From Veillonella rodentium (lineage in GTDB: Bacteria; Bacillota; Negativicutes; Veillonellales; Veillonellaceae): a stretch of 64,000 bases of DNA. The position numbers and the translations under genes are program-made. Positions within the stretch are counted from its first letter, which is position 1; each line of letters begins with the position of its first letter. Below are positions 8,637 through 17,239 of the stretch, piece after piece. The notes under the pieces are model-generated. The model worked only from the letters and a program-made list of their open reading frames with translations. It was not told the origin of the DNA and ran no database searches. The stretch spans positions 107,501 through 171,500 of the forward strand of contig NZ_LT906470.1 in the NCBI RefSeq assembly GCF_900187285.1, in the 5' to 3' direction.

Positions 8637-9666
8637 ACGGCATCAAGGATATACGGCGGCAGCCTTAATCGGAGCCGCATTAGGTATATGTGTCATCTTG
8701 GCCCTGCATGTAGGCACGATTATGATACCCGTCGGCGGCGGTCTGCAGAGTATCCTGCACGGAATCGGGATTCCGATCTCATTTGCGGAGCCTATCAGTG
8801 CGGAGCAGGAGTCAGTGTTGTGGTTTATTCGCATGCCGCGTCTCATGATCGGCTTATTGGTCGGTGCCGCATTGGCCTTAGCCGGTGCCGTCATGCAGGG
8901 GGTATTTTCGAATCCTTTGGCGGATCCCGGCATCATGGGTGTTTCCGCAGGGGCCTCACTGGGGGCCGTTATCGCCATCGCATTGGGGATGACTTCACTT
9001 GGCATGTTCTATATGCCTTTATTCGCTTTTGTAGGCGCCTTTGTGTCCGTGGGAATTACGATTATGCTGACATGGCGCAATAATCGCCTCGATACGACGA
9101 CCTTACTGCTCGCCGGCGTAGCGGTCAGCATGCTGCTGGGGGCTTTCACATCGGGCATATTGACGATGATTAACGAATATCGCCTCAGAGAATTTCTGTT
9201 CTGGATGGTGGGCGGCCTCGATTTCAGACGTTGGGACCATGTCCTGCTCGCAGTGGGACCGATTATGGTCGGCAGCGTCATTCTTATGATGCTGGGCCGC
9301 CATCTGAACGTGCTCGTTCTGGGCGATACGGAGGCCCGTGCATTGGGGTTGCCCGTGATGCTGTACAGGATTTTATTTCTGTTCCTGGCGTCGCTCATTA
9401 CGGCGACCGCCGTATGCGTGAGCGGTTCCATCGGCTTTGTGGGCCTTGTGGTACCGCATATCGTGAGACTGCTGGTCGGGCCCGATCATCGCATATTGCT
9501 GCCTATGTCCGCCGTGGGCGGAGCGCTGTTTCTGGTATTCTGTGATACCTTGGGCCGCGTCGTGGCACAGCCGGTGGAAATCCGTGTCGGCATCATGACG
9601 GCATTGCTCGGGGCGCCGTATTTCCTATATTTACTGCATCGTTTGCGCCGTAAGGGAGGGGTATGA
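8629..9666 (+). CDS. FecCD/BtuC-family ABC transporter permease
   Basis: A 345-aa integral membrane protein with about ten hydrophobic helices and the family signatures (RMPRLMIGLLVGAALALAGA, NPLADPGIMGVSAGAS, and GSIGFVGLVVPHIVRLLVG near the C terminus, which forms the ATPase-coupling helix). It is one half of a homodimeric inner-membrane channel for iron complexes, heme or B12. GAAAGGAAG precedes the ATG. The gene overlaps both neighbours, typical of a coupled binding-protein/permease/ATPase set. Confidence 0.92.
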   Translation: MNKRHQGYTAAALIGAALGICVILALHVGTIMIPVGGGLQSILHGIGIPISFAEPISAEQESVLWFIRMPRLMIGLLVGAALALAGAVMQGVFSNPLADPGIMGVSAGASLGAVIAIALGMTSLGMFYMPLFAFVGAFVSVGITIMLTWRNNRLDTTTLLLAGVAVSMLLGAFTSGILTMINEYRLREFLFWMVGGLDFRRWDHVLLAVGPIMVGSVILMMLGRHLNVLVLGDTEARALGLPVMLYRILFLFLASLITATAVCVSGSIGFVGLVVPHIVRLLVGPDHRILLPMSAVGGALFLVFCDTLGRVVAQPVEIRVGIMTALLGAPYFLYLLHRLRRKGGV

Positions 9667-10520
9667 TGAAACTGGATGTTCAGAACGTATCTGTCTCGTT
9701 AGGGGGCCGTACGATTGTGAAAGACGCGTCTCTCGGCGTGCAGGCGGGGGAATTTGTAGGCATCATCGGGCCTAACGGTTCCGGTAAAACGACGATGATG
9801 AAAGCCTTGCGCGGTTTGTATCCCCTTGAGAAAGGACACATTCTATGGGACGGGGACGATCTGTCGTCCATGAAAGAAAAGGAAATCGCCCGCCGGGTAG
9901 CGTATATGCAGCAGTCCGTAGACGTTTCCTTCGGTTACGAAGCGCAGGATATCGTGATGACCGCCCGTTATCCGTATTTGAAATGGTGGCAGCAGGAGGG
10001 CGTTGACGATCACCGCATTGTGGAAGAGGCGATGAAGGAAACCGGTGTATGGCATTTGAGAGAACGCTCCATTCAATCGTTGAGCGGCGGTGAGCGACAG
10101 CGCGTATTTTTTGCGAAGGTCTTGGCGCAACAGACGGAAGTGCTGCTCCTCGATGAACCGACGGCGGCGCTCGATCTTGTCTATGCGGATGACATTTTCT
10201 ATCAGGGGCGCAGGTTCTGTGAGCAGGGGAAAACGATTTTAATCGTCGTTCATGATTTGGAACTGGCCGCAAAATACTGTACGAAACTGGTACTTATTTC
10301 GGGCGGTGAAATTATGGCGACCGGAAATCCTCGCGATGTGTTGACGGCGGATCATCTGCACAGCGCCTTTCACCTTTCGTCGGCCGTATACGATGACCCG
10401 TATTTCAAGCAGCAGCGCATTTACATATTTCCTAAAGGGACGACGGATATTACGCCGTACCGGCGCAGTACGGAGATAGATGAATCCATGTCTATATTTA
10501 TAGAAAGGACAACATTATGA
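9663..10520 (+). CDS. FecE/BtuD-family ABC transporter ATP-binding protein
   Basis: A 285-aa ATPase with Walker A GPNGSGKTT (36-44), Q-loop near 83, signature LSGGERQ (140-146), Walker B LLLDEP (161-166) and the switch His in VVHDLE. It powers the upstream permease. The ATG overlaps the permease stop (ATGA) and follows GGGAGGGG. The last codons and stop overlap the start of a 31-codon frame at 10517. The C-terminal tail beyond about residue 245 is longer than the minimal ATPase. Confidence 0.92.
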   Translation: MMKLDVQNVSVSLGGRTIVKDASLGVQAGEFVGIIGPNGSGKTTMMKALRGLYPLEKGHILWDGDDLSSMKEKEIARRVAYMQQSVDVSFGYEAQDIVMTARYPYLKWWQQEGVDDHRIVEEAMKETGVWHLRERSIQSLSGGERQRVFFAKVLAQQTEVLLLDEPTAALDLVYADDIFYQGRRFCEQGKTILIVVHDLELAAKYCTKLVLISGGEIMATGNPRDVLTADHLHSAFHLSSAVYDDPYFKQQRIYIFPKGTTDITPYRRSTEIDESMSIFIERTTL

Positions 10521-10612
10521 ATGAAATAATAATCACGGATGGCGCACCGCGCCAGAGATGCGACAGAATTCAGGACGTAACGCCTATATCTGTAGAAAGG
10601 ACTGCGCTATGA
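10517..10612 (+). CDS. Possible 31-residue coupled micro-ORF between ATPase and second lipoprotein
   Basis: An ATG overlapping the ATPase stop (ATGA at 10517-10520) opens a 31-codon frame whose own TGA overlaps the next ATG (ATGA at 10609-10612). Both junctions carry the same block, TAGAAAGGAC followed by a short spacer and TATGA, with related upstream codons (protein ends ERTTL and ERTAL). The pattern suggests a duplicated junction in which the small frame keeps ribosomes flowing from ATPase to lipoprotein. Whether the peptide has a function is unknown. It may just be a relic of the duplication. Confidence 0.4.
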   Translation: MNEIIITDGAPRQRCDRIQDVTPISVERTAL

Positions 10613-11559
10613 AAGACATGGGTATGAAATCCATCGGCATAAAACAAACATGGAGTATATTCGGTATTATTTTTATGCTGATGTTTCTGCTATGCGGGTG
10701 CGGTCCGGAGCAAAGTAATCAGCAGAATACAGGGGCTTTCACCATGACGGATGCGAGGGGTACCGCGGTCAACATATCGGAACGGCCGCAGCGCATCGTG
10801 CCGATCGGTGTCAGTACGGAGGATATCGTGTTGTCCATGGTGACACCGGACAGAGTGGCGGCCATAGGAACGTTGCCTAACAATGTGCCCGATGCATCGA
10901 GTCATGTCAAGGGGCGCGTGAAATCCAGCAGCGAATCCCTGTTATCGGTCAAACCGGACCTGGTCATCATGCCAGACTGGGTATCGCCGGAGAATATAAA
11001 CGAAATACGAGGTATGAATATACCTTTATACGTATATAAAACGCCGGGAACGGTGAAAGAGGCAAAAGAGGTGATGGGTGAGATTGCCAAGGTACTGAAA
11101 GCATCCGATAATTCCCTGATTGCAGCCATGGATAAGGATCTGGCCGAAATCGACGGCATTGTAACATCTCATGCAGATGGAGCGCAACCGGTAGCCGTAC
11201 TCTACACGAGATTGGGTGTGACCGGCGGCAAAGGCTCCACCTTTGATGATATGTGCGGGTATATGCATGTCAAAAATGGTGCCGCTGCAATCGGTTTGGG
11301 CCTCACGGATAACGGAACGAGGGAGGATTTGATACGGATCAATCCGGATGTGATAATCATTCCTTCGGAGGCTTATAATCAGGACCAATATTCTGAGGTG
11401 AATATGGATCAGCTATACTCGGATCCCGCGTTGCAGGGGGTGAAAGCGATTCAGAATCATCGAGTGTATACGGTGGATGCGCGCATGCTCATGAGTTATT
11501 CTCAGTTCATGACGAAGGCGATGCTCGATATGACGCGTTATATTTACAATGTACAGTGA
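10609..11559 (+). CDS. Second ABC substrate-binding lipoprotein (FecB/BtuF class)
   Basis: A 316-aa lipoprotein with lipobox LCGC (Cys31) and the same two-lobe fold as the protein at 7680-8636 (RPQRIVPIG opening, KPDLVIMPDWV, GSTFDDMCGYM, NPDVIIIPSEAY), so the two are paralogs. Both share the FDDMC(G/R)YM segment. The start at 10609 is chosen over 10558 because AAGGA lies eight bases upstream and a signal peptide follows directly. No second permease or ATPase accompanies it, so it probably feeds the same transporter with a different ligand or from the second receptor. Confidence 0.85.
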   Translation: MKDMGMKSIGIKQTWSIFGIIFMLMFLLCGCGPEQSNQQNTGAFTMTDARGTAVNISERPQRIVPIGVSTEDIVLSMVTPDRVAAIGTLPNNVPDASSHVKGRVKSSSESLLSVKPDLVIMPDWVSPENINEIRGMNIPLYVYKTPGTVKEAKEVMGEIAKVLKASDNSLIAAMDKDLAEIDGIVTSHADGAQPVAVLYTRLGVTGGKGSTFDDMCGYMHVKNGAAAIGLGLTDNGTREDLIRINPDVIIIPSEAYNQDQYSEVNMDQLYSDPALQGVKAIQNHRVYTVDARMLMSYSQFMTKAMLDMTRYIYNVQ

Positions 11560-11633
11560 TGTATACCCGACGATGTATATATATCGATTCGGTTGCATAT
11601 TTTTGGTGTGTGTTTAGTAATGTGGAGGTTATG

Positions 11634-13502
11634 ATGAAAGCATTTAAACATCAGAAATTAGCCGCTTACGTGGCGATGATCTTAGTCAGCGGCTGTATGT
11701 TTACGGTTCCCGGGGTGCAAGGTGAGGAACCTGATGACGTGAAAGAGACTCATACTGTTGTCGTTACGGCGACGAGAAGCGAGCAGGAGCTTTCAAAAGT
11801 ACCTGCCAGCGTAGCGGTTGTCAGCGGAGACGATGTGAGAGAACGTCATGCGACGAATATGAATGAAGCGTTGCGCATAGCGCCGGGCGTGGATATCAAT
11901 ACATACGGCGGCGGTGTAGGGTATACGAATTCCAATGTGTTCCGTATCAACGGATCCAATCAGGTTCTATATATGGTGGATGGCATCAACATGAATGCGG
12001 CCGGAGTTAATCCGCCGATGACGATTCTTAAAAACATGGAAGGCATAGAACGCATTGAAGTATTGCGCGGGGCGGCGTCCACATTGTACGGGTCCGGTGC
12101 TGTAGGCGGCGTCGTTAACGTAATTACCGCGAAGCCTGAGCAGGGCGTCAGAACAAAGGCCCGTATCATGGGCGGCAGCTATGATCTGGAGCAGTACGCG
12201 TTGATGAATGAAGGTCGTCAGGATAGATGGTACTGGCGTTTAGGTTATGAAAAGGACATCATCGGAAGTTATAAGGATGCCCATCATGTGCGTATTCCGC
12301 AACATGGAAACGGTCATAACATGTCTTTTATGATCGGTAATGAAATCGATAAGAATAATGATGTGCGCATTTCTTATGATACATATCGCGGCGATGTGAT
12401 GTATTCCAATCATTTGGGGCAGTTGAATCAACTCAGATACGGCCATGAAGCCAATGACTCCCTTCGCGCCGTATGGAACAGCAAGATCAACGATAAGTGG
12501 AGTCATCAGTTATATGGCATGAATAATCACTATAAAACGATTTATGACGGATACACGACGGACGTAAAAACACGTGCTGTCGGGGATCAGGTGACATTCC
12601 GCAGCAAGGATCATACCGTTATAGGTGGCTTTGACTGGCGTCAGGACAAGGTCCTCAACATGAACGGTGTCAAGTTGACGAACAGTTCGTACTACGTGCA
12701 GGATGCCTGGAAATTCGCGCCTAAATGGACGTTGACACCGGGCGTTCGCGTGGACCATCATTCCGCATTCGGAACGCATACGTCGCCACATGTATCCTTA
12801 GGGTATGATGTGAATGAGCGCACCAATGTGTATGTAGCGTATAATGAATATTTCTTGGCACCGGCTCCGTATCAGTTGTTTGACGGGTATAACGGTAATC
12901 GGAACTTGAAACCTGAAAGCGGTCGTGAATGGGATCTCGGTGTACATCATAAGTTCGGACGTACGTGGAACGGAAATCTTAACTTCTTCACGCGCCGCAC
13001 GAAGGATAAGATCGGTTGGGTTATGACGGATCCGGCGACTTTTACAGGCCAATATCGCAATTTTGATACGGAACGGGCCCATGGCGTATCGGTAGATTTA
13101 CGCAAGCAGTTGACGAATCATCTGTCCGCTCGCGTCGGCTATACCTATACGCACATTGATGCGACTCCGACACGACGTGCCAATGTGGACGGATACGTGC
13201 CGAAACATGCGGTCAATGCGGGTCTCGACTATAATGATGCCAAGTGGGACGCTCATCTTGATATTCGCGGGAATATTGACCGTCCGGGCACCGGGGCGAA
13301 TGCATTCCCTAAATCGACGTACTGGATTACGGATCTCAGCGCCAACTATCGCGTCAATGACAATATAACCGTATTCGGGCGCGTGAATAATCTCTTCAAC
13401 ACGTACTATGCGGAACAGTCCAATGTCCGTTATGGTAACCCCGGCGACTGGTGGACCGGTCAAGGTCGCAACTTCAGAGTCGGCATGGAGGTTACGTTCT
13501 GA
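11634..13502 (+). CDS. TonB-dependent outer-membrane receptor (second of two)
   Basis: A 622-aa receptor with signal peptide (to about residue 29), TonB box around ETHTVVVTATR, plug domain (about 45-165, with IERIEVLRGAASTLYGSGAVGGVVNVIT) and barrel closing with an aromatic C terminus (GMEVTF). The BtuB/FhuE-like RNLKPESGREWDLG segment is present. The start at 11634 is supported by GGAGG five bases upstream; longer in-frame starts to 11556 lack a good RBS. It is the last gene of the uptake operon and is divergent in sequence from the first receptor, implying a distinct ligand. Confidence 0.88.
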   Translation: MKAFKHQKLAAYVAMILVSGCMFTVPGVQGEEPDDVKETHTVVVTATRSEQELSKVPASVAVVSGDDVRERHATNMNEALRIAPGVDINTYGGGVGYTNSNVFRINGSNQVLYMVDGINMNAAGVNPPMTILKNMEGIERIEVLRGAASTLYGSGAVGGVVNVITAKPEQGVRTKARIMGGSYDLEQYALMNEGRQDRWYWRLGYEKDIIGSYKDAHHVRIPQHGNGHNMSFMIGNEIDKNNDVRISYDTYRGDVMYSNHLGQLNQLRYGHEANDSLRAVWNSKINDKWSHQLYGMNNHYKTIYDGYTTDVKTRAVGDQVTFRSKDHTVIGGFDWRQDKVLNMNGVKLTNSSYYVQDAWKFAPKWTLTPGVRVDHHSAFGTHTSPHVSLGYDVNERTNVYVAYNEYFLAPAPYQLFDGYNGNRNLKPESGREWDLGVHHKFGRTWNGNLNFFTRRTKDKIGWVMTDPATFTGQYRNFDTERAHGVSVDLRKQLTNHLSARVGYTYTHIDATPTRRANVDGYVPKHAVNAGLDYNDAKWDAHLDIRGNIDRPGTGANAFPKSTYWITDLSANYRVNDNITVFGRVNNLFNTYYAEQSNVRYGNPGDWWTGQGRNFRVGMEVTF

Positions 13503-13796
13503 TCCATTTATCAGACGCCGTTCAGAGGCCGTAATGTCACATAAGGCGGCATTGTGAAAGTTTGATATACTTCACTATATAGCGTCGTACAGGGCCGTGG
13601 CGCATAGGGGATGAGCATTGGTATCATAAATCATTCAGAAAAGGTTGTTAGTATAGTCCTTGCAAAAGAGAGAGCCTTGTCTGCGAGCAGAAAAGTGTAG
13701 ATTTTATCACCTTAAAGCACTATAATATATGATATATGTGTTGCTACTTGTATGATCAGAGGCGTAAATTGTATTAAAGAGGAGTTGGATTGTACT
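13503..13796 (+). promoter_or_regulatory. Intergenic region with promoter of the aminotransferase gene
   Basis: About 290 bases with no gene. TATAAT at 13721-13726 is a clear -10 about 70 bp before the chosen start; the -35 is weak. A GTGAAAG motif is at 13554-13560. No strong terminator for the uptake operon is seen. Confidence 0.45.
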
Positions 13797-15122
13797 ATGA
13801 CGGAACAACCAATCTTATCCCCTTATATGATGGCTCGCAAGCCGTCAGGGATTCGACTAGGACAAATTAAATTTTTAGAGCGTAAGAACCCGCCGATTCT
13901 GGTGAACGGTTCCATCGGCAATGTTATGCGTCCTATGCATCCCGCCATGCAGCGTCGTTTATTTAATCTGGGCGGACCGGACAGTCCGTTTCAATCGGGT
14001 ATTGTTCCGTATGTGCCGACGACGGGAACCGAGGAATGCCGGGAAGCGTTCCTTCATATTCTGCGCAGTCAGGGCTTTGATACGACGGGACTTGATGTGC
14101 TTGTTACGGATGGGGCATCGATGGCGATGGAAATCATCATGCTCGGTGTCTGCGGCGGTGCCGGAGAAGAGGAACGCCCTCTGTTGATGTTCAATCCGTC
14201 TTATACAAATTATGATGCGGTAGGCCATCGCATCGGACGTAAAACGGTTACCGTTGAGCGCGAACTCAATGAAGAAGGCGAATTTGAACTGCCGTCCGTA
14301 GAAACGGTGGAGCAGCGCATCATAGAAACGAAACCGGGTGCACTGCTCATCATTCCTTACGATAATCCTACGGGACAGCTGTTCAGCAAGGAAACCCTTA
14401 TCGAATATACGAAGTTATGTGTTAAGCATAATTTGTGGATCATCTCCGATGAGGCGTATCGTGAACTGGCTTATGAAAAAGGCAAGGAAACATCGAGTAT
14501 CTGGGCGTTAACCGATAAGGACGTGCCGGGCATTGAAGGCCGCCGAATCAGCCTTGAAACGGCCAGCAAGGTATGGAATGCGTGCGGACTGCGCATAGGG
14601 GCCATCATTACGGATAACAAGATGTGCTATGAAAAGTCCGTTGCCGAATATACGGCGAATTTGAGTGCCAATACATTGGGGCAATATATCTTCGGTGCAC
14701 TGGCTCATGAGTCGCATGCACAGCTGCACAACTGGTATGAACAACAGCGGGATTACTACCGTAAGATGATTTTTGAGCTCCATAAAGGCTTCAAAGAGGT
14801 GGAACCGAACTTTATCGTGTCCAGACCGCAAGCGTCCATTTACTTCGTCATCGACGTGCGGAATGAAGCGAAACCGGGCTTTGACGGCGTAGAGTTTGCG
14901 TCCTGGTGCGCCGAACACGGTGCGGTCAGCCTGGATGACGGCAAGGAATATACATTGCTCATGGCGCCGCTGAACGGCTTCTACAGCGGTCGCGGCAAGG
15001 AAGACAATCCGGGCAGAACACAGCTTCGCGTGTCGTTCTGTGAAGATCCGGAACTGTTGCGCTTGGCACCGGAATTGTTATCTAAACTGTTCAGAGCCTA
15101 TGAGGCACAACGGACGGAATAA
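13797..15122 (+). CDS. PLP-dependent aminotransferase, class I/II
   Basis: A 441-aa fold-type I aminotransferase. Visible PLP-site features are Asn190 (DNPTGQ), Asp218 (SDEAYREL), the Schiff-base Lys258 (SLETASKVW) and Arg266 (GLRIG). The C-terminal carboxylate-binding region includes QLRVSF. The DGASMAMEIIM helix matches the phosphate-binding turn. The amino-acid substrate is not assignable; aspartate or alanine/valine-type aminotransferases are closest in layout. The ATG at 13797 gives a standard N terminus, but the RBS AGGAG is 12 bases away, so the in-frame ATG at 13752 remains possible. Confidence 0.82.
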   Translation: MTEQPILSPYMMARKPSGIRLGQIKFLERKNPPILVNGSIGNVMRPMHPAMQRRLFNLGGPDSPFQSGIVPYVPTTGTEECREAFLHILRSQGFDTTGLDVLVTDGASMAMEIIMLGVCGGAGEEERPLLMFNPSYTNYDAVGHRIGRKTVTVERELNEEGEFELPSVETVEQRIIETKPGALLIIPYDNPTGQLFSKETLIEYTKLCVKHNLWIISDEAYRELAYEKGKETSSIWALTDKDVPGIEGRRISLETASKVWNACGLRIGAIITDNKMCYEKSVAEYTANLSANTLGQYIFGALAHESHAQLHNWYEQQRDYYRKMIFELHKGFKEVEPNFIVSRPQASIYFVIDVRNEAKPGFDGVEFASWCAEHGAVSLDDGKEYTLLMAPLNGFYSGRGKEDNPGRTQLRVSFCEDPELLRLAPELLSKLFRAYEAQRTE

Positions 15123-15135
15123 TCATATTGAAAAT

Positions 15136-15180
15136 AAAAGTGCTCTACGTTTACAACACTCGTAAACGTAGAGCACTTTT
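15136..15180. terminator. Bidirectional terminator between convergent genes
   Basis: A perfect 19-bp stem, 15136-15154 with 15162-15180, and a seven-base loop (AACACTC). The arms start with A4 and end with T4, so it can terminate both the aminotransferase (+) and the DXS-like gene (-). Confidence 0.93.
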
Positions 15181-15213
15181 CTGTTTAAAGGCCCGCAGTG
15201 AATGTATTCATGA

Positions 15214-16968
15214 TTAGATCTGTAGCATGATATCCTGCAGTATCTGATCAATTTCCATATGATTGTCTCTCAGTAATTTATCGGGATCATATCTGTCATA
15301 GAAGCCTTTTTGAATGCCGTAGTTCATGACCTTGATGTTCTGCCTGCCATAGTATGCGGCAATTTTCTGTCCGAAGCCGCCGTCAATGACGCCGTCCTCC
15401 AGCGTGATGATGAGAGAATGGTTTTCCTGTAATCGGTCGAGCAGAGCCGTATCCGGTTCCGATATCAAAAGCGGCTTTATCACGGTCGGTGTGATAGCAT
15501 GTTTTGCTTTCACCGCTTCGGCCAGGGAAATGGCACGCCGGTAAAAGTTACCGACACCTATAATGGCGATTTTACTGCCCTCCCGGACGGTTTCCCAGCT
15601 GCGGAGACTAACATCCGTAATGCCTTGTGTCCGAAGAGGCTCGTGAGTCGGTGTCCCTACGGGAACCCGTATGGCGACAGGATAATCATGATGCTGCAAG
15701 CCGAACTGAATGGACGCCTGTAATTCTTCCACAGTGGCGGGCGCAATATAGGTCAGATTCGGGATGTTGGTGAGCATAGGAATATCGCTGAATCCCAGAT
15801 GCGTGATGTCCTTTGTACCGTAAATGGAGGCGCGATATACGAGAATCAAAGCGTTGCTGTTGTTAATGCATACGTCGTTTACCAGCTGATCGTAAGCCCG
15901 TTGCAGGAATGTGCTGTATATCGGTAAAATCGGCTTTGCATCGGCGCGAGCGATGCCGGCCGACAGAGTCACGGCATGTTCCTCGGCGATGCCCACATCG
16001 ATATATTGAGCGCCCAATTTCTGACGAACCTCAGGCGTCAGACAAAATCCGCCGGGCGTGGCCGCCGTGATGAGGCAGGCCGATTTGTTCGCTTCCAACT
16101 CGGCAATCAATTCCTTTGCAGCGATAGCTTCGTATGTGTTATTATAATTTTTATTGACTACGCCTGTGGTGACGTCGAATGATGACGGATTGTGAAAGTC
16201 TTCCGGTGCCATTTCCGCCGCTGTATAACCGAACCCTTTCGTCGTGCGGATATGCAAGATGACGGGGCGCGGATAATTTATTACTGATTTAAATTCCGCG
16301 ATCAATGATAAAATCGAGTTGCCTTCTTCGATATAGCGGTAATCAAAGCCGAGAGCTTTAAATATATTGTTCGTACAAGTTCCGTTCGTGTCCCGCAATT
16401 CTTTTAAATGTGTGTACAAACCGCCGTGATTTTCGGCGATGGACCGGTCGTTATCGTTGATGATCACGATGCAGTTGGACCGTAGCGTAGCGAGATGATT
16501 TAAGGCCTCAAAGGCCTCGCCGCCGGATAATGCGCCATCCCCGATGAGCGCGATGATATTTTCCCTTGTTTTATTGAGGTCGCGACCGATTACGAGCCCG
16601 CATGCCAGACTTAGAGCGGTGGATGCGTGCCCCAGGTGAAACAGATCGCAGTTACTTTCACGTGGATTACTGTAACCTGAAACAGTGCTGAATTTATTTT
16701 CCTGCGTGAACCCTTCGAGCCTGTCGGTCAATATTTTGTGGGCGTAACTCTGGTGGGATATGTCAAATATGATCTTGTCGCCGGGGCAGTTAAATACGTA
16801 GTGAAGCGCAAGAATAATGTCTGTGGCGCCCAATGATGGACCTACGTGGCCGCCTCGAATCGATGTTCTGTGAATGATTGCCTCGCGTATTTCCCGTGCT
16901 ATTTCCAGTAACTCTGCTTCGGTGCATTGTTTTAAATCACCGGCTGAATGTATTTGTGAAAGCTTCAT
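15214..16968 (-). CDS. Atypical 1-deoxy-D-xylulose-5-phosphate synthase-like protein
   Basis: A 584-aa thiamine-diphosphate enzyme that aligns along its length with DXS: GGHVGPSLG and SHQSYAHKIL near the N terminus, the TPP/Mg motif GDGALSGGEAFEALNHL through INDND, FHNPSSFD, the catalytic Glu in GIAEEHAVT, and a transketolase C-terminal domain. Two acceptor-site segments differ from standard DXS. The GADGxTHxG loop reads GTKDITHLG, replacing the usual Asp by Lys, and the YPRG segment reads VPVG. It is also shorter than the usual 620 residues. It may be a DXS paralog with a changed acceptor or a related carboligase. It is divergent from the polysaccharide operon. Confidence 0.75.
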   Translation of the reverse strand: MKLSQIHSAGDLKQCTEAELLEIAREIREAIIHRTSIRGGHVGPSLGATDIILALHYVFNCPGDKIIFDISHQSYAHKILTDRLEGFTQENKFSTVSGYSNPRESNCDLFHLGHASTALSLACGLVIGRDLNKTRENIIALIGDGALSGGEAFEALNHLATLRSNCIVIINDNDRSIAENHGGLYTHLKELRDTNGTCTNNIFKALGFDYRYIEEGNSILSLIAEFKSVINYPRPVILHIRTTKGFGYTAAEMAPEDFHNPSSFDVTTGVVNKNYNNTYEAIAAKELIAELEANKSACLITAATPGGFCLTPEVRQKLGAQYIDVGIAEEHAVTLSAGIARADAKPILPIYSTFLQRAYDQLVNDVCINNSNALILVYRASIYGTKDITHLGFSDIPMLTNIPNLTYIAPATVEELQASIQFGLQHHDYPVAIRVPVGTPTHEPLRTQGITDVSLRSWETVREGSKIAIIGVGNFYRRAISLAEAVKAKHAITPTVIKPLLISEPDTALLDRLQENHSLIITLEDGVIDGGFGQKIAAYYGRQNIKVMNYGIQKGFYDRYDPDKLLRDNHMEIDQILQDIMLQI

Positions 16969-17068
16969 GTTGTTACCTAAACTTTATTTTGCTGTCTAAA
17001 TGAGACTTCTATTAGTAAATGGTAGAGATGATTTGTGTTCATAGGTGAAAAAAATATGAATACTGTCT

Positions 17069-17118
17069 ATTATTATAACATGAGATGAAGTTGATTATTA
17101 TAGTATGAGATAAAGTCG
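17069..17118 (+). repeat. 25-bp tandem repeat in the divergent dxs-like/polysaccharide promoter region
   Basis: Two adjacent copies, 17069-17093 and 17094-17118, match at about 21 of 25 positions (ATTATTATA, then TATGAGAT/CATGAGAT and AAGT). They are followed by a partial third copy (ATTATCGG). They lie between the divergent starts at 16968 and 17240 and may be regulator-binding sites. TATAAT at 17195-17200 is a candidate -10 for the + strand gene. Confidence 0.7.
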
Positions 17119-17239
17119 ATTATCGGTAGAGAATTTAACGGGAAAATTTCAGATAAATCATGAAAAATAAATGAAACTGTGTTATCATAGAAGATATAAT
17201 TCAGTTTGTTCGTTACATTTATTAAGAGAGGAAAAATCT

